From contig CAIUWA010000047.1 of NCBI GenBank assembly GCA_903902745.1, forward strand, positions 25,686 to 89,685: a stretch of DNA of 64,000 nucleotides, written 5' to 3'. This document shows, in pieces, positions 7,696-15,978 of the stretch (positions are counted from its first letter, which is position 1; each line of letters starts with the position of its first letter). Both the position numbers and the translations under genes were made by a program. The stretch comes from an uncultured Opitutia bacterium. Lineage in GTDB: Bacteria > Verrucomicrobiota > Verrucomicrobiia > Opitutales > Opitutaceae. The notes under the pieces were generated by a model that ran no database searches, had not been told where the DNA came from, and was given only the letters and a program-made list of their open reading frames with translations.

Positions 7696-9048
7696 TCAGG
7701 CAATGACCTCAAACTTGCCCTTGCTGTCACCGAAACGCTCGACCGGCGCGCCCATGCGGCTCAGCAGCGAGGAGTAGAGGTTGGTCATCGGGGTCTCGTC
7801 GACCTTGATGTGGCGGCCCGTCGTGATCGTGCCACCGCCGCGGCCGGCCAGCACGATGGGCAGATTGTCGTGCAAGTGCTGGTTCGGATCGCTGATGCCC
7901 GCGCCGAAGACGACCATGCAGTTGTCGAGCAGCGTGCCGTTGCCTTCCTTCACCGACTTCAGCTTTTCGAGGAAGTAGGCGAACTGGACGTTGTGCCAGT
8001 GGTCGATCTTGGCGAGATTCGCCAGCTTCTCCGGATTGTTGCCGTGGTGGGACATCGAGTGGTGGCCCGAGGGGACACCGGCGAAGGGATACGGCCGGTT
8101 GCCGCCGTCGTGCGAAACGAGGAAGCTGGCGATGCGGGTGCTGTCGGTCTGGAACGAGAGCGTCATCATGTCGAACATGAGGCGCATGTGCCGCTCGAAG
8201 GTGTACTCGGCCTCCATGTCGCCCATCGCGCCCTCGGGCACGGGCGGCGGCATCTTGCCGTTCTGGTCGATGCGCTTTTCCACCTCGCGGATGGCCGTGA
8301 GATACTCGTCCAGTTTGTTGCGGTCGTTCGAGCCAAGGTTGCGCTGCAGCCCGCGCGTCTGGTCCAGCACGAAGTCGAGCACGCTCTTGTTCTGGTTTTC
8401 CCGCCGCAGGCGGGCCTCGCGGGATTCGTCGGCGGAGCCGCCGCCAAAGAGCCGGTCGAACGCCGCCTTCGGCTCGATCTCGGGGTTCATCGGCTGCGTC
8501 TCGGAGCGCCACGAAATGTTGAACTGGTACGCGCAGCTGTAGCCGGAGTCGCACGAGCCGGCTTCCTGGCCGCGATCACAGCTCAGTTCCAGCGAGGGAA
8601 AGCGGGTCTGGTCCCCGATCGCGTTCGCCGCGACCTGGTCCACCGAGATGCCGATATGGATGTCCGAGGCCGACTTCTTCGCCTGGCAGCCGGTGAGGAA
8701 GGTCGCCGAGGAGCGGGCGTGGTCACCACCGCCGTCGCCATTGCCGAATGCCTTCCGGTGCGCGAGGCCGCTGATGACGTTGATATCCGCCTTGTGCGCG
8801 GCCAGCGGCTCCAGCGTCGAGGACATCGTGTAATCGGTGCCCACGCCTTCGGGCGCCCACTTCGCCATGTTCATGCCGTTGGGCAGGTAGACGAAGGCCA
8901 TGCGCTTGGGCATGCCGGCCGGCGTGGTGCCAACGGTCGCCGCCAGCGCGCTGACGGAGGGAAGCATGGCGTCCAACACCGGCAGGGCGATCACGGTGCC
9001 CATGCCGCGGAGAAAAGTCCGACGGGGAATCTGCCAATTTGTGCTCAT
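7696..9048 (-). CDS. DUF1552 protein, Tat-exported (copy 2)
   Basis: A 450-residue protein starting MSTNWQ with the same PRRTFLRGMG twin-arginine signal and almost the same sequence as copy 1, including the HDGGNRPYPF and GHHSMSHHG segments. The differences cluster in the mature N-terminal part and the last 60 residues (for example GAGISDPNQHL against GSGLADPNQHL). The two genes are in tandem and each has its own terminator, so the pair arose by local duplication. Function unknown; probably a periplasmic partner of the DUF1592-type protein at 11187-14120. Confidence 0.9.
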   Translation of the reverse strand: MSTNWQIPRRTFLRGMGTVIALPVLDAMLPSVSALAATVGTTPAGMPKRMAFVYLPNGMNMAKWAPEGVGTDYTMSSTLEPLAAHKADINVISGLAHRKAFGNGDGGGDHARSSATFLTGCQAKKSASDIHIGISVDQVAANAIGDQTRFPSLELSCDRGQEAGSCDSGYSCAYQFNISWRSETQPMNPEIEPKAAFDRLFGGGSADESREARLRRENQNKSVLDFVLDQTRGLQRNLGSNDRNKLDEYLTAIREVEKRIDQNGKMPPPVPEGAMGDMEAEYTFERHMRLMFDMMTLSFQTDSTRIASFLVSHDGGNRPYPFAGVPSGHHSMSHHGNNPEKLANLAKIDHWHNVQFAYFLEKLKSVKEGNGTLLDNCMVVFGAGISDPNQHLHDNLPIVLAGRGGGTITTGRHIKVDETPMTNLYSSLLSRMGAPVERFGDSKGKFEVIA

Positions 9049-9166
9049 AATAGGGGAAGGTTAGAAGGGCTGACGGCTTGATGGGGTGTAAGTGACGTTA
9101 AAACGGCCAATGGGCGGGGACAAGTTTGGATTTGAAATCACCCGGCCAGGAGAGCCCGGGTCTGGG

Positions 9167-11179
9167 TCAGAGTTTGGCGGCAAGTTTCCAGGATTCGTCG
9201 AACACGCCCTCGTCCGCCGTTTCGGAGGAAAACTGGCCGTCGGCCTGCTTGGTGACCTTGAGCACGGCATAGTCGCCGTAGCCCCCGGTCACGCCGCGGC
9301 CCTGGGGAGGCAGGCCGGTATTGATGACCACGTAATGCCTGGGGTTGAGCGGATTGGGATAGATGAGCACCGGCACATGGTCAGCGGAGCTGTAGGTCTT
9401 GCCGCCGACGATGATGCTGTCCTTGGTCCACTTCACCGGCAGCTTGCCGGCGATCTGGCCGAGGATCTTGTTGCTGGCGGGATCGCCGAAGAGGACGAGA
9501 TTGTTGCCGGCGATGTCATCGGCCGTGATCGCGGTGTCATCCTTGGTGCGCGCCTCGCCGCAATAATCGCGTGCGAACATCATCTTGAAGCGCTCGAGCT
9601 CCTGCTTGCCGCGCTCATCGGCGACGGGGTTGTTCGGGCGGCCGGTCGGGGCCACGCAAAGGAACGCCTCGAAGAAGCCGTCGTAGATCGGCCCCTGGAG
9701 GTTGTGTTGCTTGCGCAGGCCGGTGTCGGCGCCGGCCTTGGCCGTCTGCCAGTGGCCGCCATTGCGGACGAGCAGGAGACTGGCGGCGGGCTTGACGCTG
9801 AGCGTGTCGCCATCGATCAAGATTTTCTGCGCCGCCACGGTCTCGGTCAGGAGCAGCCGCGAGACGTTGCTGGTCTTGATCGTGTAACTCGCCTTCGCCG
9901 CATCGCGCTCGGCGTCGACGCTGGCCCGGTCGAAATGCTGCTGCAGGCCGTCCACCGTGACCCAATGGCTGCGGTTGTAGCGGGTCGTGTAGGTGATGAA
10001 GCGGATGTGGTCGGGCACCACGATGCCGCGCGCAAAATTCGCCGCGGTGAAGGCGTCGATGATTTTCGCCGTCTCCCCGGTCGCGTGCGAATGGCCCTGG
10101 CCGGGATTGGCGAGGAAGATCGCATTGATGTCCTTGCCCGTGAAAACATACTGGCTGGTCCGGTCGATCGTGTAGCCTTCGCGTCCGAGCTGGGTGCGGA
10201 TGCTGGTGGAGGACGCGAGCTGCGCGTCGTTCGCGCCGGCGTAGCCGACGAGCGGAATGTTAAAGACGTTCAGCGCGTGGTCGACCTGGATGTTGTAAGT
10301 GACATTCGTGGCCTTCTGAACCGGCGTGAGGCCGTCCATGTTGACGCGGTTGCCGATCACGCCCGCATCAATCTCCAGGCCGCAGAACAGGTCCGCGTTG
10401 TGCAGGCCGATCTGCCATCCACCCGCGCCGCCCATCGAGAAGCCGGCCAGCAGGATCCGCTTCGGGTCGATGTTGTAGCGCTTTTGCACGGCCGCGATGA
10501 CCTCGAAGACATCCGTCTCACCGGCCCAGCGGAAGGAATTGTTGCCCCGACCGAAGACGTTCACGCGGATAAAACCGGCGTTGCCTCCCCCACCCGCGGC
10601 CCGCTCGCTGGGACGGTCGTTGCCGCCCACCTGCGTGAGCCCGAGGTCGGGCGTGTCATGGCTCCGGCCGTGAAGATAAACGTAGAGCGGCATCGGCTTG
10701 GCCGGATCGTACGAGGACGGGATACTGATCGTGTAAGGCTGCGCCGTGCCATCGACGGCGGAGCGGTAGGCGCGATGGACACTGCCCTTCAGCTGCGGCC
10801 AGGCCGCGGTGCCGGCCTTGATCTCGGCCGCGCGGCGCAGGCCGTCGTCGAGAACCGAGACGCAGCGTCCGGCGGCTTCCTTGTTGATGAATCCGCCGGG
10901 CACCCGCACGACGTTTTCCACCACCCAAAGACAGGACTCGGCATCGACCACCAGCGTGTCGTCGGCCTTGGCGGCCTTGAGCGCGGCGATGGCGGCCCGC
11001 AACTGGACCAGCCGTGATTGGATGGCCTGCATCTGCCCGTCCGTGGGCGTGATCGGCGCGGGCGGCGGCACCGTATCGCCGGCACCTACCACCGGCTGGC
11101 CGGCGAAGGGAAGGTCTTCGGCGGCGGCCCGCCCGACCAATGCGGTCATCAGGGCGGCCGAAAGCAGGATTTTCTTCAT
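9167..11179 (-). CDS. Exported alpha/beta-hydrolase (prolyl-oligopeptidase/PHB-depolymerase-like)
   Basis: The MKKILL start at 11179 gives a clear signal peptide and 670 residues. The alpha/beta-hydrolase core covers about 140-400, with YVYLHGR at about 167-172 (oxyanion region) and the nucleophile motif GFSMG at 246-250 (Ser248). A GQGHSHATGE stretch near residue 360 may carry the histidine. The C-terminal 250 residues are of unknown fold. It starts 7 bases after the stop of the DUF1592-type gene, so the two are probably co-transcribed. Related exported hydrolases occur beside sugar-degradation genes; the substrate cannot be read from the sequence. Confidence 0.8.
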   Translation of the reverse strand: MKKILLSAALMTALVGRAAAEDLPFAGQPVVGAGDTVPPPAPITPTDGQMQAIQSRLVQLRAAIAALKAAKADDTLVVDAESCLWVVENVVRVPGGFINKEAAGRCVSVLDDGLRRAAEIKAGTAAWPQLKGSVHRAYRSAVDGTAQPYTISIPSSYDPAKPMPLYVYLHGRSHDTPDLGLTQVGGNDRPSERAAGGGGNAGFIRVNVFGRGNNSFRWAGETDVFEVIAAVQKRYNIDPKRILLAGFSMGGAGGWQIGLHNADLFCGLEIDAGVIGNRVNMDGLTPVQKATNVTYNIQVDHALNVFNIPLVGYAGANDAQLASSTSIRTQLGREGYTIDRTSQYVFTGKDINAIFLANPGQGHSHATGETAKIIDAFTAANFARGIVVPDHIRFITYTTRYNRSHWVTVDGLQQHFDRASVDAERDAAKASYTIKTSNVSRLLLTETVAAQKILIDGDTLSVKPAASLLLVRNGGHWQTAKAGADTGLRKQHNLQGPIYDGFFEAFLCVAPTGRPNNPVADERGKQELERFKMMFARDYCGEARTKDDTAITADDIAGNNLVLFGDPASNKILGQIAGKLPVKWTKDSIIVGGKTYSSADHVPVLIYPNPLNPRHYVVINTGLPPQGRGVTGGYGDYAVLKVTKQADGQFSSETADEGVFDESWKLAAKL

Positions 11180-11186
11180 GGAGTGA

Positions 11187-14120
11187 TTACTGTGAGGCAA
11201 CCATCGCGGTTTCCGTCCGCTGCTTGTCGAACGGAACGCTCTTCACCACCGCCAGCACGACATCAGAGAAATGGTAGCCGCCGGTGGCCACGTCCTTCAC
11301 GATCCGGTCGACGGCCGGGCGGTCGGAGCGGTCCGTCCCGCGGCCGAGGGAGTAAATCAGCATCTTGTCGGCGAGATTGCGCACGAAGCTGTCGCGTTTC
11401 TTGTCCGCGAGGATGCCGATCAGCTCGGTCGTCCCGTTGAAGGATTCGCCCGAGGTCAGCTTGCCGGAGGCGTCGACGACATCCTCGCCGTCCTTCGCCC
11501 GCCAGGCGCCGATCGCGTCAAAGTTTTCCAGGCCGAATCCGATGGGATCCATGCGCGCATGGCAGGAGGCGCAGACCGGATTGGCACGGTGCTCCTCCAT
11601 CTGGTGCCGCAGCGTGCCGGTCACCTGCTTGCTGTCGCCCGCCAGGGGCGGCACATCGGGTGGCGGGGGCGGCGGCGGGGTGCCCAGCAGATTTTCCAGA
11701 ACCCACTTGCCGCGCTTCACGGGCGAGGTGCGGGTTGGCGCCGAGGTGATGGTCAGCACACTCGCCTGCGTCAGGACGCCGCGGCGGGGGGTGTCCTTGA
11801 GCGAGACCCGGCGGAATTCATCCCCGGTGACCCCGGGCAGGCCGTAGTATTTGGCCAGGCGCTCGTTGACGAATGTGTAGTCGGCGTTGACGAAATCCAT
11901 CACGCTGCGGTTTTCCCGCACGATGCTTTCAAAGAATTTCTCGGTCTCCGTCTGCATGGCGTCGCGCAGCTCATCGTCGAAGCCGGGGAAGAGCTTTTTG
12001 TCCGGCGCGACAAACTTGAGGTTGCGGATCTCCAGCCATTGGCCCGCGAAGTTCACGACCAGCGCGTTGGCCTTGGGCGAGGCGAGCATCCGGCGCACCT
12101 GCGCGTCGAGGTTCTTGCGCAGCGCGCCGCGCTCGGCGAGGTCGAGCAGCTCGTCGTCCGGCATGCTGCTCCACAGGAAATAGGACAGGCGCGACGCCAG
12201 CGCGACCTCTCCGACCGGCCGGGCCAGCACAGGCGCGCTGGCCAGCTGCACCGTGGCCGGCGCCTCGCCGCGGAACAGGAAATAGGGCGAAACCAGCACC
12301 GCCTGCAGCGCGAACTTCACGTTCGCCTCAAGCGACCCGCCCTGTGCGGCGGCCGCCGTATAGAGTTTCATCAGCGAGTCGACCTCCGCCGGCTCGACCG
12401 GCCGGCGCCAGGCGCGGCGGGTGAAGTCCGTGATGATGACGCGGGCCTGCTCGGCTGACGCCGGGGTCGGCGCCTTCCGGCCCGTCATCCGGGCGAAAAC
12501 CCCGCCAATGCCCGTCAGGGGCGCCGGGGTGGCGGCCTTGGCGAAGAGCGCCTGGATGGCCTGAGGCCGGTCGGGCAGCCGGGCCGGCTCGGTCAGGCTG
12601 GAAATTTCGAGGTAATCGACGATGAGGTTCCGGTTGCGCAGGTTCGGGTTCTTGTTCTCGGGATCGGCAAAATCGTTGATGAAGGCTGCGGCAAACCGGT
12701 GTTCGCCGGGGGGCAGTTTCATCCGGTACTCGTAGACCTGCGGGATCGCATTGAGCAGCACCGTGGAGAAAACCCGCTGGCCCTCGATCGGCACCAGCTT
12801 CGCCGGCGCAAGCACGTCAAAGGTCTGGACCGGCTTGCCATCGACGCGGAATTCCATCCTCGCCGGATCGTCCCCGGACTGCTGCGCGTAGGCCTGCGCG
12901 CGCAAGATGTATTCGGCCTCCGCCGGTACCTGGTACTTCAGCGCGGCTTCACCTTCGTGGTCGAAGATGCGCTCGCCCTGCGCCGTCAATTTCGACCCCG
13001 TGCCAGTGACCTCGAGCTGGTCCGCCGAAACCCGGCGGGTTGCGGTCTGCAGCGGCCCCTCGATGTCGACCGTCTTGATATAAATCGTGCCGCCCTGCTT
13101 CGGCCCGAGTCGGCCGTTGCCCATCTCCAGCTCGTATTTGCCGCCCCGGAGGTGGTGATTGACGAACGCCAGGCGGTGTTTGCCGGCGGGCATGCCAATG
13201 CGCATCTCAAAGGTCTCCGGCTTGCCTTCCGGCGCCGCGATCTTCCAAGTGCCGACAATGGAGTCGTCGACCATGCAGGTAAGGACAATCGGCACCTCGG
13301 AGAGCGGTTTGTTGGACGAGGCATATTTGCCCTTGGGCGTGGCGAAAGCCTCGACCTTCACAATGTAGTCGCCGGGCGCCATCGTCATGCGCGTGGCGAG
13401 CCCGTCCTCCTCCAGTGAGCCGAGCGGCATCCAGCCGTCGCCGCGGTCACCCTCGGCGTTGAAGCCGACTTCCATCAGGTTGGCCCGCAGGTGGACCTTT
13501 TTGGTCTGGATCGCCTCGGTGGGAATCGCGTCGTTCAGGATGTTGCGAGCGGCGGTGAGATATTTTTCCAACAGCACGGGCGGCAGCGAGAGCACGTCAC
13601 TAATGTTGTCGAAGCCGTAGCCGGAGTTGTCGGCGGGGAAGTCATCGGCGGGCTTGAAGTCCACCCCGACGAGGTCGCGGATGGTGTTGTTGTACTCCGT
13701 GCGGTTCAGCCGGTGGATGGTGACGCGGCCCGGGTCGGGGTTCGCCGGGTCGACATGGAACAGCTCCCGCTCGATCCAATTGCTGATCAGGTCGCGCTCG
13801 GCCTGCTGCGGCAGGGCGTCGGCGTCATCCGGCGGCATCTCCTGGGTGTGGACGCGCTCCATCACGGTCTCCCACTTTTTCGCGTTCTTGTGGATGTCCG
13901 CGAGCGTCTGGTCGGAGTCGAGGGTGACATCGCCCTTGTGCCGGCCGTTGCCGTGGCACTCGTAGCAGTACTTCTCGAGCAGCGGCTTGACGTTCTTGTC
14001 GAACGCGGCCGTCGCGTTCGTCATCTCGGCGGCGCGGCCGAGGCTGCCGGCACCAAGCGCGGCCAGGCAAAGGACGGTTAAACGAAACGGGGCGGGGGCG
14101 GAGCCAGAGATCATGGCCAT
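11187..14120 (-). CDS. DUF1587/DUF1592/DUF1588/DUF1585-type protein with two CxxCH motifs
   Basis: A 977-residue exported protein (signal peptide about 1-31). A cytochrome-c-like motif CYECH lies at 52-56, and a second CxxCH (CASCH) at 850-854 is followed by ARMDPIGFGLENFD, a strong DUF1588 signature. The LNRTEYNNTIRDL segment near 150 is DUF1587, the central region carries DUF1592 features (SRLSYFLWSSMPDD), and the end matches DUF1585. Such proteins are paired with DUF1552 proteins across Planctomycetes and Verrucomicrobia; a haem-linked periplasmic redox role is generally assumed but unproven. It is the first gene of a minus-strand group with the hydrolase and both DUF1552 genes. Confidence 0.92.
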   Translation of the reverse strand: MAMISGSAPAPFRLTVLCLAALGAGSLGRAAEMTNATAAFDKNVKPLLEKYCYECHGNGRHKGDVTLDSDQTLADIHKNAKKWETVMERVHTQEMPPDDADALPQQAERDLISNWIERELFHVDPANPDPGRVTIHRLNRTEYNNTIRDLVGVDFKPADDFPADNSGYGFDNISDVLSLPPVLLEKYLTAARNILNDAIPTEAIQTKKVHLRANLMEVGFNAEGDRGDGWMPLGSLEEDGLATRMTMAPGDYIVKVEAFATPKGKYASSNKPLSEVPIVLTCMVDDSIVGTWKIAAPEGKPETFEMRIGMPAGKHRLAFVNHHLRGGKYELEMGNGRLGPKQGGTIYIKTVDIEGPLQTATRRVSADQLEVTGTGSKLTAQGERIFDHEGEAALKYQVPAEAEYILRAQAYAQQSGDDPARMEFRVDGKPVQTFDVLAPAKLVPIEGQRVFSTVLLNAIPQVYEYRMKLPPGEHRFAAAFINDFADPENKNPNLRNRNLIVDYLEISSLTEPARLPDRPQAIQALFAKAATPAPLTGIGGVFARMTGRKAPTPASAEQARVIITDFTRRAWRRPVEPAEVDSLMKLYTAAAAQGGSLEANVKFALQAVLVSPYFLFRGEAPATVQLASAPVLARPVGEVALASRLSYFLWSSMPDDELLDLAERGALRKNLDAQVRRMLASPKANALVVNFAGQWLEIRNLKFVAPDKKLFPGFDDELRDAMQTETEKFFESIVRENRSVMDFVNADYTFVNERLAKYYGLPGVTGDEFRRVSLKDTPRRGVLTQASVLTITSAPTRTSPVKRGKWVLENLLGTPPPPPPPDVPPLAGDSKQVTGTLRHQMEEHRANPVCASCHARMDPIGFGLENFDAIGAWRAKDGEDVVDASGKLTSGESFNGTTELIGILADKKRDSFVRNLADKMLIYSLGRGTDRSDRPAVDRIVKDVATGGYHFSDVVLAVVKSVPFDKQRTETAMVASQ

Positions 14121-14345
14121 GAATTTGGAGGGATTGCTGATGCGATGCGGGGGACAGGCTCGACGACCGGTGCGGGGTGCAAACAGGGGGGAAAGACACC
14201 GGTTACGGGCCTCAAGACCTACAGTTAAAGGTTAACGCAGGCCAAGGGGAAAAGTTGCCCGGTATTTGCCCGCTGCAGCGCGGTTAATTATCGTGCCTTT
14301 TCGCGGCGAAAGTCCGGAGATGGCCCGGTCGAAACCCCGCGCCCC

Positions 14346-15830
14346 GTGCCCCCATCGGATATCAACCGCCGTGAATTCATCCGGGTCTCCGCTGCCGGCG
14401 CGGCGGGCCTCGGCTTGCTCGCCCGCGCCGGTGCCGCGGAGCCATCCCCCGCCCTGCGGGCCACCCGAAAACCCATGGTAGGCATCCAAATCGGCGCGGG
14501 CGTCCTGGCGCAGAACCAGGAGCGCGTGCTCGATGATATCCAGCAGCGCGCCGGCGTGAACACGCTCTTTCCCTTCATCTACAGCCACATCAGCACCTGG
14601 GCCGGCATGCCCGCCGCCGGTTATCGCGGGGGCAATTTTTCCGTGCCCCACATGCAGTATTACAAGGACACCCTCCTCACCTACGAGGACATGCGCGCGC
14701 CGGAATTCGGCAACCTCGACCTGCTGGCGAACCTGATTCCCGCCGCGCGCCGGCGCGGCATGAAGACCTTTGCCTGGATCATTGAGGACAATGTGCGCCC
14801 CCCGGTGGCGCACTGGGAATCGCTCTACGAAATCGATTTCCATGGCCGCCGGACCGACCGCCATCCCGCCGGGCCGTGCTATAACCATCCGCAGTATCGC
14901 GGCTATCTCCTCGGATTGGTGGAGGACTACGCGCGCTCCTACGACATCGATGGCATCATGTGGTCGTCCGAGCGCCAGGGCGGCCTGTGGAACGCGCTCG
15001 GCGCCTTCCACAACGGCGCGGGCGCCGACCCGGGCCAGGCCACGTGCTTCTGCGAGTTCTGCCAGCAGAAGGCCAAAGCGCAGGGCATCAATGTCGAGCG
15101 TGCCCGCGCCGGCTTCACCGCCCTCGAGGCCTACGTGCGTGCCGGCCGCGCCCAACAGCGGCCGCGCGACGGTTACCACGTCGAGTTCTGGCGCATCCTG
15201 CTCCGCCATCCCGAGCTGCTCGCGTGGGAAAATTTGTGGCTGCGCAGCCGCGAGGAGGTCCAGGCCGCGATGTTCCAGAAGGCGAAGTCCATCAAGCCCG
15301 CCCTGCAGGTCGGCTGGCACATCTGGCACAATGTCTCCTTCAGCCCGTTCCACCGCGCCGAGGAGGATTACGCCGCGATGACCGCCTGGTCCGACTTCAT
15401 CAAGCCCGTGCTCTACAGCAATTGCGCGGGCCGCCGCATGCAGCAGTTCATCGAGAGCACGCGGGAAAATGTCTTCGGCGACCTGACCAACCAGCAGGCC
15501 CTCGATTTCGCCTACCGCGCCTTGAACTACGAGGAGGCCCCGTGGGACCGCATGACGTCCGCCGGTTTCTCCGGCGATTACGTGCGGCGTGAAACCCGGC
15601 GCGCCTGCGATGCCGTGGCCGGCACTCCAACCGTCATCTGGCCGGGCATCGACATCGACGTGCAGTGGGAGGGCGTTGGCCCCTGCACGCCCGAGGGCGT
15701 GCAGCGGTCGGTCAAGGGCGCCTTCCAAGGCGGCGCCGACGGCGTGCTGCTGTCCCGCACCTACTCCGAGATGAAACCCGAAAATCTCTCCGCCGCCGGC
15801 ACCGCGTTGCGGGATCTTGGATTGATGTAG
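14346..15830 (+). CDS. Tat-exported TIM-barrel glycosidase-like protein (CxCxxC type, copy 1)
   Basis: A GTG start at 14346 is required, as no in-frame ATG lies upstream; it gives 494 residues. The N-terminus holds a twin-arginine signal (NRREFIRVSAAGAAGLG). The rest resembles the hypothetical glycosyl hydrolase groups (GHL type) with a likely TIM barrel: YDIDGIMW near 199-206 is followed by CFCEFC at 234-239. Two more genes in this region (15979-18255 and 20016-21305) share this layout. It is transcribed away from the DUF1592 gene. The enzyme class is inferred and the substrate unknown. Confidence 0.75.
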   Translation: MPPSDINRREFIRVSAAGAAGLGLLARAGAAEPSPALRATRKPMVGIQIGAGVLAQNQERVLDDIQQRAGVNTLFPFIYSHISTWAGMPAAGYRGGNFSVPHMQYYKDTLLTYEDMRAPEFGNLDLLANLIPAARRRGMKTFAWIIEDNVRPPVAHWESLYEIDFHGRRTDRHPAGPCYNHPQYRGYLLGLVEDYARSYDIDGIMWSSERQGGLWNALGAFHNGAGADPGQATCFCEFCQQKAKAQGINVERARAGFTALEAYVRAGRAQQRPRDGYHVEFWRILLRHPELLAWENLWLRSREEVQAAMFQKAKSIKPALQVGWHIWHNVSFSPFHRAEEDYAAMTAWSDFIKPVLYSNCAGRRMQQFIESTRENVFGDLTNQQALDFAYRALNYEEAPWDRMTSAGFSGDYVRRETRRACDAVAGTPTVIWPGIDIDVQWEGVGPCTPEGVQRSVKGAFQGGADGVLLSRTYSEMKPENLSAAGTALRDLGLM

Positions 15831-15880
15831 GGGCGCAGCCTTTCGGGGCGCGGTATGCGATTGGCCATGCCAAACCCGTT

Positions 15881-15970
15881 TTTCGCGCAGAGACACGAAG
15901 AAGCCGGATAAAGCCGGTGCGCTGCTGTCCAATAAATCTGCGCTGCCTCTCCGCGCCTCTGCGCGAAATT
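15881..15970. repeat. Intergenic palindromic element, family A (copy 3)
   Basis: Arms TTTCGCGCAGAGACACGAAG and CTCCGCGCCTCTGCGCGAAA flank a loop of about 48 bases. It lies between two convergent genes and ends 9 bases from the stop of the 15979 gene, so it could work as a bidirectional end hairpin. Confidence 0.8.
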
Positions 15971-15978
15971 CGTCCGTC

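Noticed and set aside
9092..11017. 641-residue plus-strand frame opposite the exported hydrolase
   Set aside because: Low-complexity, Arg/His/Val-rich antisense frame with no motif; the minus strand encodes a signal peptide and GxSxG hydrolase.
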